Shown: positions 21,720 through 33,860 of the stretch, piece after piece | How the letters are laid out: every line of letters starts with the position of its first letter | How positions within the stretch are numbered: the first letter of the stretch is position 1 | Assembly: GCA_013398295.1 (NCBI GenBank) | Contig: VZSF01001339.1 | Span: 1 to 64,000, forward strand | Direction: 5' to 3' | From: Chionis minor | Taxonomy: Eukaryota; Chordata; Aves; Charadriiformes; Chionididae | Length of the DNA stretch: 64,000 nt | Made by a program: the position numbers and the translations under genes | The notes under the pieces: generated by a model | Told to the model about the DNA's origin: nothing | Databases searched by the model: none | The model's input: the letters and a program-made list of their open reading frames with translations, nothing else

Positions 21720-22075
21720 GATTACTACCCAGCATGTTTATTCCTCCAGCAAGGAGGACTTCATAACTCAGGGACTCCTGACAATGTATATATATTGAAA
21801 TCTTATAAGAGTAATGACCATATCCAATGATATTTCGTTCTCATCTTGCCAATATAAACAACTCGCTGGACTTACCGAATTGCATTGGGTCATCCTGAAT
21901 AATTAGGCTCGCATGTTCCATTTATTACCTTGAAAATCCTTTCTCATTGTATTATATATATATCTCTCTCTAAATGTAATATGTTTAAATGAAAACCAGA
22001 TACAGCTCCAAAGGAATTTGAAATATGAGGCTGAGAGTACAAGAAGCGGCAAAAAGGTCCTCTGCTAATAGGAAA
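21720..22075. promoter_or_regulatory. AT-rich island, candidate conserved non-coding element
   Basis: A pronounced AT-rich segment of about 350 bp in GC-rich surroundings. It contains TATATATA and (CT) runs near 21950-21971 and homeodomain-like words such as AATAATTAGG near 21897-21906. It has no repeat-family signature that I recognise and no coding frame. Enhancer or conserved-element status is inferred. Confidence 0.35.
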
Positions 22076-22376
22076 AGCCGAGCCGTCCGTGGATGAGGAA
22101 ATCAGGGAAGGTCAGGTGTGAGCTGCTGCACAGGGCTGGGCTCAGGCTGCGTCTCTGCAGACAGCCATGTTTGAGGATATCCAGGGACTAACGGGGGAGG
22201 ACGCTTAAACCGGCAGGATGCGGTGAGGAGCAGGGTGGGATCCAGACATCCATGTCCGCTTTGATGTCCCTTTCGGCACTGAGGTCTCTCTTCGGATGGC
22301 TTCAGGCCATTGGTGGGGTCAGGCAGCATGAGTCCAGAGAGCATCTCCAGACCTTTTGGAAAGCCATTGTTCAGGG
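22076..22376. other. Anonymous DNA
   Basis: Single-copy sequence before the tandem duplication. Nothing recognisable. Confidence 0.45.
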
Positions 22377-22529
22377 CCCAGAAAATCTCCCGTGGCATCA
22401 GGAGCCGAGAAGAAAGGCCAGTAGAAAATAAAAATGCCCTCCCTGGATCCATGCCCAGAAAGTCTCCCATGGCATCAGGAGCCAAGAAGAAAGGCCAGTA
22501 GAAAATAAAATGCCCTCCCTGGACCCATG
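22377..22529 (+). repeat. Two-copy 77-bp tandem repeat
   Basis: Unit 1 (22377-22453) and unit 2 (22454-22529) share CCCAGAAAxTCTCCC, GGCATCAGGAGCC and AGAAAGGCCAGTAGAAAATA with only a handful of differences and one 1-base length change in the A run. On the minus strand the repeat stays open across both units, giving repeated peptide-like segments, but no known protein is seen. Confidence 0.9.
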
Positions 22530-23734
22530 TCTGAGAGAGGGAAACGCCAGACGTGGACATGTGCAAGAGCTGCTTCTGGCAGTCACTTGCAGGGGCTGAA
22601 GATCACCGCTCCATGAAATGAGAGACCACATCGTCAGCTCCCAGGGTGCTCCCTGACATCGATGGATTCATGGTGGGGTTTTGGAGGACCTGACACAGCA
22701 GAGACACTGGCCCCAACGCTTCACTGATAATGTCCCTGCACAGTGTGAATGAGGCAGAGCAGTAACCCTCAGGATCTGGACCTGTACCTAATCCTTGCCG
22801 AAACTCTCTCTCCCGCTCCTGAAACTCTGTACGCACAAGTCGGGCGTCTCCGCAGTGATGGCCAGCCCCCAGCCCGCCACAGATACGCTGCAGGATGCAG
22901 CACATCGTGGCCCGTCTGTGCAGAAAAGGCGGAACAATACGGTCCTTCAGTGCAAAAAATGCCTTTTGGCAGCCTTGCTTCCACTACTCTTCCTTTCTAA
23001 ATAACATTCCTCGGCAAAATTAAGAGGAACTGTAGTTAGCATGGATCTCAGAGACCCAGACAAGCAGCATGCCTGCGGCAGAGCACACTGAGACATAGCT
23101 GTGACTGGGAAACCCTCTCTGGACACTCTACACCGCACCTTGGCTTAGCGATGCCTGCAGGGCTCACGGCTGTTGCCCTTTAACAGCAGGTCCGTTGCCA
23201 TTTTGGCTTGTTCTTTCAGTAGGGACGAGGAGGAGAAGACAAGGTGGAGCAGATAAACTCATCTTCTGTCAGCACTCATGCCTTTGTCATCTTCTTCCTT
23301 GAGGTTTGCCAAAGAAACCTCCGAAGAAAATGGGGACCAGACAGGAAAACCTGACCCGTGCTCTGCTTGACTAGAAGACTGCTTTTAGGTCACTGTGAGG
23401 AGCAAGGTGAAAGCCATGGTGTCCACACCACGGGGTAGGTGTCCTCCAGTGAGAGGTCACCCAAAACCACCTGAAGCCAGCGAGAACCAGGATGTGGCCA
23501 TCCACGAGGTTCCTAGCAGGGCAGACCTGGCTGCAGGGTGGTGGGATCATCCAGAGAGGATATTTCGGGTCAGCGGGGAGGCGCGCAGTGGATCGGTGTG
23601 TGGGAAGCTGGGAGCAGCCCTGCCGGCTCTCCCCATGGTTCTGGCCAGAGCTGTTGAGTGCTTCACTTGCATGAGCACTGAGAGGAAAACCAAAATGACA
23701 TTCATTAGATGTTTTAAGGAGTGTTCAGGCATGT
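22530..23734. other. Anonymous DNA, no recognisable gene
   Basis: Single-copy DNA of intermediate GC. Open frames of about 60-113 codons only; no repeat or exon recognised. Confidence 0.5.
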
Positions 23735-24020
23735 AATCCTCCTGGAATGAGGCATAACAAGTTACTGTAGTTATTGATGGTCACATCAGTTAGCCTTTTC
23801 CAAGGATTAATCACCATCCTGCCCATGCCCTACAGGATGTTTTTATCTCCATTTTTTCCCAGTGTTGCTGCATGCAAAGCCGGCTGCGCTGACGGGTGTG
23901 GCTTCCGAATCTGGGGTGGGGGGCGGCGGAGGTTGGCTCCTTATAATTAGATCCTAAATATTTACCAGTTTGGAAGAGCACGGCATTTAGAGGCGTTACT
24001 GGGGCAGAGCCGCAGCATTT
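23735..24020. promoter_or_regulatory. Candidate non-coding element with AT-rich core
   Basis: Contains TTATTGATGGTCACATCAG near 23771, AAGGATTAATC near 23802 (OTX/homeodomain-like) and TATAATTAGATCCTAAATATTTA near 23942-23964. No coding or repeat signal. Inferred from composition and motif content only. Confidence 0.27.
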
Positions 24021-27000
24021 CAAGGTTTCACCATGGAGAGTCTGAATTCAAATGCCTCCTTCGGTGAGGTCTAATGTGCAAAACGATGGTAATTTCCCCA
24101 AGGCAGTTTGCAGCCAGCAGGATCGATACTGCCCTAGGAGAGGTCTTGCTTTGGCTACCACCGCCATTGCAGGTGCATCATCCACAGCGGACGGGGCAGA
24201 GCCAAGGCAGAGCTCCTCATACCCAACAGGAAGGCAAAATAGGTTGTACCATTAACTAAAACACCTGAAGATAACAATTATTTTGCTTTGTTCTGAATAA
24301 AAGGGGGAGCTGAGGGGATGACAGCACCATCGCGGAGCTCAGCACAAGGGTGACACAGGCAACAAGCATCAGCATTTTCCCTAAAATTGGGGCTGCCTTG
24401 AAGAACCATTGGGTTTGACCAGTCTCAGAGGCTGAGGCTCCTGTGTTCAGGGAGCAATGTCCCAGCTGCTGGACCAGCATCACCATACGACACCCAAGCA
24501 CCCATCCCAGTCTGAACTCCTCGGCTCTGCCCTACCTCTGAGGACAGACAGTGCCCTCCCAAACCCACCCGGGGCAGAGAACGAAAGCAAAGCAGAGGGA
24601 AAGGTCTATCTGCTCCCTCGCAGGAGGGAGATCCTGGCGTGCTTGGCTTGGAGGGTGCAAACAAGTCCAGGATCTTCAGCTGCTCTTTAGAGCATCCCTG
24701 GGGAACCTGGCTGTGGCCCAGAAATAGCTCCCTGGCTGCAGCCGGAGGCAAGGTCCCACGGCGGAGGTGTGCAGTGCTCGCACAGCCAACCTGCTTGTGT
24801 CCCCAGCTGCTTTCTTGCAAAACCTGGCAGGTCTTGGTGTACAGCTGACTTGTTAATTGGGAATGAGTGACTCCAGGAGGTCCTGACCTCCAGCATTTAG
24901 TCAGATTCTGTTGTCTCCAAATGCTGCAGAGCAGCGAAGGCTCAGGGAGGAGGGGGTGTCTTTTATTTACCCACTGGCTAGTGCAGCCAGATGAGGGCCA
25001 GGACATGCGCTCCTTGGTGATGCCAGCATAACCAAACCTCCAGCTGGAGCTGGATTTGGCTTCTTGCCCTGAGCGTTTGCGTTGGCACTGCTCGGCTTGC
25101 CCCTTCTGCTACATGGGACGGGCTCAGGGCTCATTTTCCCAGCAACCCTGATGCTGGCAGTGGTCTGGAGTCTGGAAAAGGCTCCAGAGGCCACGCTGGG
25201 CTGGGCTAGGGAAGAACCCAACCCACTGCTGAGGGGTATCGCTGTCTCACTAGTGCTTCAAGGCTTCCCCTTCAAGGGGAGGGAGATATTCGAGATCCCA
25301 GTGGGGGCTGGCTAATTCCCCAGCACAGCACTTAGCAATAGGGCGCTTCATGCTCAGGAACATCCCCCCAGTTTGGGCAACCCCATCCAGCAGCCTGTGC
25401 TCACATTCAGGAGCAGCATGGGCTGTGGGGCATCACCCCAGGAATCTCTCCCAGGCTTCTTGCCCTCTCAAAACCTGGAACTGCCTTCAGCCATCATGCT
25501 TTCGGGAGAGCCAAAATCCCTGAAATCTCTCAATCACCCGGCCTCTTGTCTCTTGGGAGCAGGGATTTGCCCCTAACCCTTTTTGCATCCACGCACATCA
25601 CTTTCTCAGTGCCTGCAGGGACATGGGGGTGTTTCTTGCCCTCCTGGTGCTGAGATCCCCCCTGCTTCAAGTAGCAGCAGATGGACACAGGGCTCTCAGT
25701 GTCCCTCTCTGGTCCCCAGTCATGTTCCACTGGTGGATGGGTGACTTTGGGACCCAAGCACTCCTCAAAGCAGCTGTCCTGGTGGCAAGGGACAGCAGGG
25801 GTGATTCATCAGCCCCATCAAGAAAATTGCCCACTCATTACAGCAGGGTCCCATCACATGTGTTAAAACCAAGCGTGCTGGCAAGGCTGGAAAAATGCCA
25901 CAGAGCAGAGGAATTAGCATTAATCAAGCCTAATCCCCTGAAGGAAACACCCCAATATGTGGTGCATGGGTGGGCTGTGTCCCGGACAGGCTAGCAGGTC
26001 CTGGGTAGCCCCTGGACAAGGGACCCCGGTGACTTCCCAGTGTTGCCCCCAAGAGCGGTGACTTCTGACTTAAGCTTTTGACTCCCAGCTGGTGGGAAGA
26101 GAAGGAAAAGAAAAAAAAAATTATGCTTTCTCCCTCCCCCTCGGTGCCTTTGACACACCTGCTCCCTGCCTGCTTTTCCAGAGGTTTCCCAGGAGCTGAT
26201 TAACCTCCCTGCTGAAGGCCAGGCCAAGTCAAATCACGTTTGACTGGCCGTGCGCGGGGGCTCCTTCATTAGCCAGCCCGCTGTGAGCCCACCAGGACGG
26301 AGGAGTCCTCATCCACCCGCACCATCTCCGCAGGCTGCAGTGCCCTGCATAGGCAACCCTTCCACGACCACATCCCCGGGGGGAGGAACCGGTGAGGGAG
26401 AGGTGGTCAAAGCCATGGGAGATGTAACTGCTTCAGCAAGTTCTGCTCAAAGCATGCTCAGCTCAGACGGGGAAGGTCTCCTGCTCAGTGCCTGGAGACA
26501 CGAGGTGTTTCACAGTCCTCTTGGCACTGGGAGCTGCCAAAAGTAGAAGAGCTGCAGAGGCAGCTTTGCTCTGGCCCCCCTGGGTCTTCCCAGCTCTGCC
26601 TTGCATGCAGCTTAGGAAAGGGATGAGGGAGCCAAGGTCCACGTTGTCCACTCCAGCTTTTCTGTCCGTCTCCACAAACTGATGCCTGTTGCTGCTGCGA
26701 TGGGGTAAATTAAACTTTTTGTCAGCATCATTTCCTCTGGTCCAGCTAGGTGGGAAACTCTGCACTTTACAGCCCCTTGGCTTCTCATCCAAGAGGAAAA
26801 AAAGAAGAGAGAGGAAAAATGTCCTTTAAATAGAACTTTCCATGCTGGAAGTACCTCTGGAAACACAGTGGAGGGGGGGCCGGCATCATGAGCGATAGGT
26901 GTAGGCGCAGCACGGTGCAGGGGATGGAGGACAGACTGGGACTTGGCCCATGGATGGGCTCCTCCGTTTGCCTCCCAGCACAGCCATGAGCTCCTTCTCC

Positions 27001-27899
27001 AGGCGCTGGCTCAACTTGCTATGCCGATGCTTTGTCCTCACTGGGTGAGACCGAATCCCGAGCTCTTGCCCTGCTCGGAGCCCCTCCGGGCAGCCTGGGA
27101 GCCATGCTGATTCCTCACCATCTCGAGATGGTGCCCTCCGGATGCAGGTTGCTCCATTGCCACCCCCAAAGCAACGGGAAACTCTTGCCATGCCCCAGCA
27201 GAGCCCCCTTTCTCAGGGCAGCTGCAGATGCCTCCTCTCCTGCTTCTAATTTTGCCCAGCTTCTGGATGCACCCCTCCCCACGCTGGGTAAACCTCTCCA
27301 TCTACTGTGCCTTTTTCCCAAATTTGCTTACCAGGAGAACTCCCAGGTTTACTTTTGTGGCTGGAGCAGCTGGTGGGAATGCGGGCTGCCTACAGCAGGG
27401 AAAGAGAAACAAGATGCTTGGCTCCTTTTTTCCAGCTCCCTGGCCCCTGATAAAAGCCACGTTCACCAGAGGAGACCACCAACCAGGCCTTTAAAGTCCA
27501 GGCACAACTGGGAATTCGTGTTCAGCTAACGATGCTGTGGATGCAGAGTGCCCTTTACCTGCTGGACTGGGAGATGAGCTGTAAAGAGCACGAAAACCTG
27601 TGTACATCTGAGCACAGCTGGGCAAAGCGAGACCACGACACCGTTGTCCCAGCAGCCAGGCAGCTTTGCTCCGGTGTGCCCCGGTCAGCGGCTTTTGGCT
27701 ACGTGGAGGCAAATCGTGGTTAGCCACGGTGGGGGATTGGTTTCAGGGCTTTTTACAGTGTAAAGCTGCAGATGTGGGCATGCCCTCAACTAAAATGCAG
27801 CCGTCTGGTGGGGAGAGAACAACCGGATCTCTTCTGATGGAGGACATGACCCATCAGAGACAGGAATGAGGAAGGATCTCTCCGAGATGGGGAGGATGC
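24021..27899. other. Anonymous DNA, no recognisable gene
   Basis: Nearly 3.9 kb of single-copy sequence. The longest frames (193 codons on the minus strand at 24425-25006; 179 or fewer elsewhere) are unrecognised. An A run lies at about 26109-26119. No transposon ends, RNA genes or CpG-dense patches stand out. Confidence 0.5.
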
Positions 27900-28155
27900 C
27901 TAAGGACACAGATGCATTTTGTGCTGCAAAGCTCAGAGCTGGGCAGGTCTTGCATTGGCCCAAGTAGCAATACAGGCCGATTTGCAGCAAATGCTGCTCC
28001 ACAGACCTTACTCTTTCATTGTCCGAGTATTTTGCATTTATTTGATACTCTTTTTTGCCAATTTTTTCCCTTTCTGTGTTATCTCCAGGGATTGTTATTT
28101 CATACTGTAATGATTTCTCTGTCTTGCTTAGCTGTGACTTGGCATACGCCACCGA
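27900..28155. other. AT-richer segment with an open minus-strand frame
   Basis: This 250-bp part is AT-richer than its neighbours. A minus-strand frame of 120 codons (27790-28152) crosses it with a more protein-like amino-acid mix (E, K, S, I, N) than the GC-driven frames elsewhere. A pyrimidine tract ending in CTCCAG (about 28088) could be a plus-strand splice acceptor. I recognise no family, and conserved non-coding sequence is equally possible. Confidence 0.3.
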
Positions 28156-28799
28156 TGCTCTTACTCAGATGCGATGAGCATGACCCAGGCTGGCAGGAGG
28201 GCTGGGATAAGCCATTGGGATGCCCTGGTGCCTTGGAAAGCGGGAGCAGACCTGAGGGGCTGGGCACCTAGAGAAAGAATTACACTATTTCCCATGTTTT
28301 ATTCCTAAAAGAGCTAAATGTGCTGGAGATGTGCTGGCTGGCTCCAGCACTGGTGCTGAGCTTTCCCCCTGGCAGACCGAGAGATTAAATGTTAACAAGC
28401 ACAAAGGTGGGCATCGGTCAGCCCTGCCTGTGCCAGGGGGTTTGGTGACCCCTGCTCTCCTGGACCCCCACGTGCAAAGCCTGAACATTTGGTTTCCATC
28501 GTGCTCTGCACAGGTGAGGGTCAAAGGCTCAGACGTCGGCGGAGGACGAAAGCAACGGTGGTCCGAGCTCCGCTGCACAAATCTCGAGTCCTCCATCTGA
28601 GCTCATCTCGACGGAAAACATTTGGGGAGGATGCGTCCAGTTCAGATTCGTCATGTGGAGCAGCTTGGCAGGTCCAAAAGCCCCTGGGCCCCTGAGCAAG
28701 CATTAACCAGTGGATTAAACCAGCCCAGCCGTGGCTCTTGCTGCTGGGATGTGGATTTCTCAGCCGCACGCCAGCGAGATGAGTGGAAAAAGCGCAGTC
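28156..28799. other. Anonymous DNA, no recognisable gene
   Basis: GC-rich single-copy sequence with no distinguishing feature. Confidence 0.45.
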
Positions 28800-29220
28800 T
28801 GTCCCTTTAAGTCCAAGATGACGAGTGTATTTCTGGAGGTTCTGGAAAAGAAGTCAAGACTATTGGCTTCTGCGTCACCAGCACCGGCCATTGATTCCCT
28901 GGAAATGTTTCATATTTGGCCAAACTGGCTGTTGACGGAATAGTTTCTGATTTAACACTCTCGGCTGCAGTCGGGACCCAGCTGGGTCTCGTTAGCTCCG
29001 GAGAGACCATCCTTCCCGTTGGCGGCTGCAGAAATGCTTCCAGCATAGCCCCCTCCTCCTTATTCCCAAATAGACATTTAAGCCCCTCTGACGAGATTTG
29101 CACAGGAATCTTGATTATTTCAGCCTTCAGCCACTTGCGATTATTATTGTTATTTCTTTTTTATCATCATTATTATTTATCTTTTGCTTTAATGCAAAAA
29201 AATACATGTGTGATGACCAG
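28800..29220. promoter_or_regulatory. Candidate conserved non-coding element
   Basis: An AT-richer stretch containing CATATTTGGCC (CArG-like, about 28911-28921), a TTTTGC...GCAAAA inverted repeat (29182-29187 and 29194-29199) that includes an octamer-like ATGCAAA, and ATTATT/ATCATT runs at 29140-29180. No coding frame. Functional status is inferred. Confidence 0.28.
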
Positions 29221-29345
29221 CCCCAAGCTGGTCTCTCCCCCACCTCCAGTCCAGCCCTCTGCGGGGAGCAGATGTGGGTGTCCTCGGCAGCTCCCAGCCC
29301 CTCACCTTCCCGCATGCTCCCGTCGGACCCCATGGTCTGGAGAGG
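29221..29345. other. Anonymous C-rich DNA
   Basis: Leads into the long pyrimidine tract. Nothing recognisable. Confidence 0.4.
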
Positions 29346-29436
29346 GTCCTCCCTGCTCCTCCTTCCCTCTCATCCTCCCACCCTGTCTCTCCCAGCCTCT
29401 CATCCTCTCTGCCCTTCTCACTCCTTCTCTATTTAG
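29346..29436 (+). repeat. Long polypyrimidine tract ending in TTTAG
   Basis: About 90 bp almost entirely of C and T end in CTATTTAG, the form of a strong 3' splice site. A GTAAAG donor-like word lies 60 nt downstream (29497), so a 60-nt exon at 29437-29496 is conceivable on the plus strand, though unproven. Confidence 0.6.
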
Positions 29437-30924
29437 TCTGTGTGTTCAAAACTCAGCACAAAAGCTCTTACAGCTCCCCGGGCTGTGACCCAAACAGTAA
29501 AGAATGTTTATATGCTGGTCGCCTTCCATTTCTGTGTATTAATATTGCACACACACGCTCACACACTCACACACGGCGTTTCTGGTGCCTCTGCGGGCTG
29601 CTGGCCAAGGGAGCCCAGCCAAAGTAAAGGCATCTGGGCCCTTCTGCAGAAAGCAGGAAAAGAAGGAGGAAAGGCAAAATACAAAAGCAAAAAGGATTTG
29701 GAGACAAGCAGCTCCGCCAGACCGTACCCCTGCGGATAGGGCCACAGAACCCTGCGGAAAGAGGGGTTTGCCAGGCTGCGCCTGCTCCCAGCAAGTCCCG
29801 CCGTGTCCCTTGTCACCCGGCGGTGTTCGGGCAGGCAATGGGGGCTCACACAGAGCGGATGTACATGCGCAGAAATTGGGTGTCTAGGCTTTGGGCAGGG
29901 CTGCCTGCCAGAAAGGTGCAGCAAGGTGCTGGCGCCCACCTCGCCCCAGGATGCCCAGCTGTGGGGACAGCAGCCAGCCCCAACAGCCCCAGCTGAGATG
30001 CTGGAGCCCCAAAGTGATGCCGGGATGTCAGGGTTGGTAGCCTCTTTAAGAGCTCTGTCTTGGGGACCAGAGTGGGGCCCGGGGATGGATGAGGCTCTGT
30101 TGTCCTCACTGCCTGATGGCACACGAGACCTTGAACATGTCTCATTGAGCCGCTGGCCCGTGGGCTCTCTGGTGGCGCCGGGGGAAGAGCTGCTGCGAGC
30201 AGGTGTGGATCCTGCGTGGTCTGCGCAGGCGGAGCTGGCTGCCTGTGGTCAGAGGCAGGACGGTCCTTACCGTACCTAAAATCACCTAGCAATGATGCTA
30301 AAAAGGGGAAAACAAGGCAAAATGTGAGGGTGAAGAGGGCAGGAGGTTCTGCGCCCCTGCTCTTGCGGGAAGTCCCCCGGATGCTGGGGTACCAGGGGCT
30401 GCAATGCTGGGGCAAATCCTCAAAGCCAGCGGCTGGCTGGGAAGGGACAGGTCTTTGGCTGAGCTCATCCTGCTTTTCTCTGAGGTCCCAAAACCAAGGT
30501 CACACGCACATGGCAACACCAGCATCTGCAGGCTGTGGCTTAGGGATGAGGCAAGAGGAGCCTTGCTCATCCATGTGGTGAAGATCCTGCCTTATCCGAC
30601 ACACAGTGCCCACAGTGATCGCTGCCATGCTGCTCCGGGCTTGAGGGCTGCTGGGCTTCCATGGGATGATCCCTAACCCCTCTGCAGGACACACAGCCTG
30701 TCCTCGACCCCTGTGAAGGGGAAAAGCTGCCTAGTGACAGTAAGGCTGCTGAGGCTGCCGCTGGATGCTGTGAAAGCTGCACGCGTTGCACGGCTTTTAA
30801 CCCCAGCAATCTGATAGGTACTGAATTTCCTTCTCATCTTCCAGAAAAATGACCTTCTGGAGGTCTCAGCAGGGGTTAACTCTGTGCGAAGAAGTCACGC
30901 AATGGGGAGGGCTTGTTCCAAGCA
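29437..30924. other. Anonymous DNA with a short (CA) run
   Basis: A CA-rich run lies at about 29548-29574. The rest is GC-rich single-copy DNA with antisense frames up to 189 codons (29846-30415) and no recognisable product. Confidence 0.5.
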
Positions 30925-31195
30925 CCAAATAACTTGCAGAAGTAATGCATTTGTTCCTAATTAGGATAATTGCCCCATCACTTTTCTCTGTGGCATTGGC
31001 CAACCTAACTCACAAATGTCTGAAAACACCAGCTAAAGTATGACCAAATTTAGGAGCTGAGTCGAGTAAAATATCGCCTTGATTTGTCCTAAAACATGAA
31101 TTGGCTGGGAGTCCTCCCGCATATTGCATTTCCAGGGAACATAAGGAATCCGTTGTGTAATTAGCAGTAGTATTTTCAACACACTGCGGTGCGCA
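30925..31195. promoter_or_regulatory. Candidate conserved non-coding element with TAATTA sites
   Basis: An AT-rich island with two homeodomain-type sites, CCTAATTAGG (about 30957-30966) and GTAATTAGC (about 31157-31165). It is flanked by GC-rich DNA on both sides and has no repeat signature or coding frame. Typical of a developmental enhancer in composition, but conservation cannot be tested here. Confidence 0.35.
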
Positions 31196-32748
31196 GCCTT
31201 CGCGGTGCTCTGCCCCCCTCTCCCGCGCTACTGCACCTCCTGGAACCCCCAGTTTGTGGATACGAGCGGGTGCGGGGGTGATAAAATGTGCCTGTCACAG
31301 AAGTGCTGAGCATGGTCATGGTAAATGAGGAGACAAGGGCTTGCCTGCTCCTTCATCCCTCTAGCCCCTAGTTTGGAGGCAGCCAAAGGGGAGATGTTCC
31401 TAGCCGGGTGGCCAGGAGCAGACCTAGGGACAGGACAAGATCCTGTGCTGGAGGATCCAGCTCACAACCATCGCTGCCTGCTGTTGTCAGCAATCAGTAT
31501 CTCCCAAGCCATGGGATACTCTCGCTGGGAGCTTGGCACCCCAGCAAGAAATCCTGCCCCAAAGGCCGCAGGGAAGTTGTGAAGCTGAGCCACAGCAGGA
31601 CTGCGGGTCCTACCCCGTGCCATCCTGCCTGCCCATACCCATCCTGCTCCCCAACACTTGCCAAGGCTGGCTGAAAGGACTCCCTGTGGTCCCTGGTGGG
31701 AAATCTGATGGATCCATTCAGATCCAGACAAAAGCTGGGCTTTCCCACCCGCCCCGCTCTGCCTACACGATGCGATGCTGAGACCTCACCGGGGACCTCA
31801 CCTGCCTCAGCAGGGCACCGGGTGCTCCTGGTTTTGGCTCAGCTATCCCATCATGTAGATGTTTCCTTCTTCCTTCCCAAGCTGCTTTACTCAGGCCCTA
31901 GATACTGCCGACCACAGATGCGTTAGCTCTCGGATGAGCTGGGAGTTTGATGTGACCCAGGAGAACATCCTTCGGGACACCAGCTTTCCCCACCTTGGTC
32001 TAAGCCCATGTTCTCTTCCCCTTGTGCATCTCCCTCTTACCATGCAAGGGGTCATGTGTGAAGGCCTGGGGCTGGAGTGGCTCAAGGCAAAGCCTCAGGG
32101 ATAACATCTGCTCCCTGCCATGCACCAGTGTGCCCAGCACAGGCGACTGGCAGAGGTGATCTCCTGTTTGCAAAGCGCCTGGGTCATGTTCATCTTTCCA
32201 CATTTACCCACCCCCTCTAAATGCCACATGAGGCTTCTTTCCCCCAAGGGTGTTGACATTTCAAGGTATTTGGAGAAATCCGTTTGCACTGTAAAAATGA
32301 CTAACGGTTAATCCTGGAAGTTAATTCAGTCTCCTCCGTGTCTCATCCCTGCCAGTCCAGGAGCTAGCCAGAAAACAAGCGAGAGCGCTTTCCTCCTCCC
32401 CTTGGCTGTTTGTTGTCAGCCCCGGGTGTTTACCCCTCACATCTCATCTTGAAATGTTTTCCTCCCGTGCGATTTTCGGAAGCTTTTGGAGGGATCGGGC
32501 ATTGCTGCCCTGGTTAAGCAGGACAGGGACTGTACCCTCTCTCCCACCCGCTGTCCACCCACGGAGGAAAGGTTAACAGCAGAAACACTGGCTGAAGCAG
32601 GGAAAGAAACTAAGGGAGGACTTTCTGTGTGCCAGGACATCCATTCAAAACAGCCTGCTGGCCTGTCTGGAGACCTGCTCTGCTAAAAGCATACATTTCC
32701 CCTCTGTATGGATTTTCCACCTAATCTCCACATTTTATATGGAGTTGC
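31196..32748. other. Anonymous DNA, no recognisable gene
   Basis: Single-copy sequence with only short open frames. No repeat family or exon recognised. Confidence 0.5.
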
Positions 32749-32771
32749 TGGCGGGGGGGGGAGGGGGGGGC
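32749..32771 (+). repeat. G-rich tract
   Basis: Two runs of 8-10 G separated by one A, a strong G-quadruplex candidate. Confidence 0.85.
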
Positions 32772-33769
32772 AGGCTGAAGTGTTCATTCATTTCCCCAGC
32801 CCAGCTTTGTCTCCACACCTTCCACCGGCTGTCTCCTGGGCTGGGTTCGCCTTTGCATCCGCTCTCCCCTTCCCTCCCCTCTCATCCCTCCGCCGGGGCT
32901 TTGTCCCGTGGCAGCACGGGGTATACACCTTTGATAAACACCACATTTCTGGCACCGCTGTCTGTGCGCACGTATGGCTTCAGCATAGGAAGAAAGAAAA
33001 GAGGAAAAAAAAAAAAAGAAAAAAAAAAGAGTCGCTTTCTTTCACAAAACCATGGAAACCTCCTCCTGCGGGTGTGAGCAGATGGCTTTCCGATCGGCCC
33101 CGCCGAGGCAGCCTGCATGTGCTCAGCAGAGCCCCCAGCGCGCCCCGCGCTGCTCTCTCTGCAAAGAGGCAAAAGAAAACCAGAATGCTGAGCCGAGCAC
33201 GTGGCTGCAATGCAAAGCAAAACCAGCTCCACAAACGTCTCATGGAAGATAAAATCAAGCGCAAGACGGGATGTGACCCTGAGAGGCCAGAGCAGCTCTT
33301 TTTTTCCCCCCTGGATTTTCCAGGCTCCAGCTGGGCAGTGATTTTTGTCCCACTTGTCTTTGTATATTTTTTTGACACTAGGGAGGTTCAAACCGAGACA
33401 CAGCAAACCCAAAGGGAACTTCCCTCGCTGCAGTTTTGCCTGAGCTGCTTCAGAAATCCCAGCCTGGGAGGTCACTGATGTTGGGGCAGGACCTGATCTT
33501 GCAGGATGAGGTCCCCCTCCGCAGGGTGCAGATCCGCTACTAGCCCCGTCACCTTTCCTCCCCCTTGGAGCTGCGGCTCAGGAGGAGAATATTCCCATCC
33601 TGCGGGGGGTTAAAGGGTTGGTATTGCCTCTCCAGCTCTTTCCTTCTGCCATCAGGTAGCGGTTACGTTTGCTCCTCGGGAGAGCTGGCCCCCAGCTGCT
33701 CACATTTCTGTGCTCTCCGGAAAGCACCTAAGCCTCCTGCTTTCAGTCCAAGTGCATCCCCCTTAAATC
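32772..33769. other. Anonymous DNA with A-rich tract at 33000-33033
   Basis: An A/G-rich low-complexity tract (about 33000-33033) lies inside a 256-codon plus-strand open frame (32708-33478), giving it a Lys/Arg run. The rest of that frame has no recognisable domain, so I treat it as chance. A GC-rich segment with moderate CpG lies at about 33090-33150. Confidence 0.45.
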
Positions 33770-33860
33770 TCCCTCCTGGATCTGGGCACTTAATAAGTCT
33801 TAGCATTTTATTAGCAGATGCTAATAGCAATGGCACAGAGCCACATACTTTGCATTCAAA
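33770..33860. promoter_or_regulatory. Small AT-rich motif cluster
   Basis: Contains CACTTAATAAG, TTTTATTAGCAGATGCTAATAGC and nearby homeodomain-like words in a short AT-rich island. No coding frame or repeat. Regulatory role is a guess from composition. Confidence 0.22.

Noticed and set aside
22377..22529. CRISPR-like array
   Set aside because: Only two adjacent near-identical units with no spacers, in vertebrate DNA.
32708..33478. 256-codon plus-strand frame with a basic Lys/Arg run as a nuclear protein
   Set aside because: The basic run is just the A/G-rich low-complexity tract at 33000-33033; the remainder has no recognisable feature.
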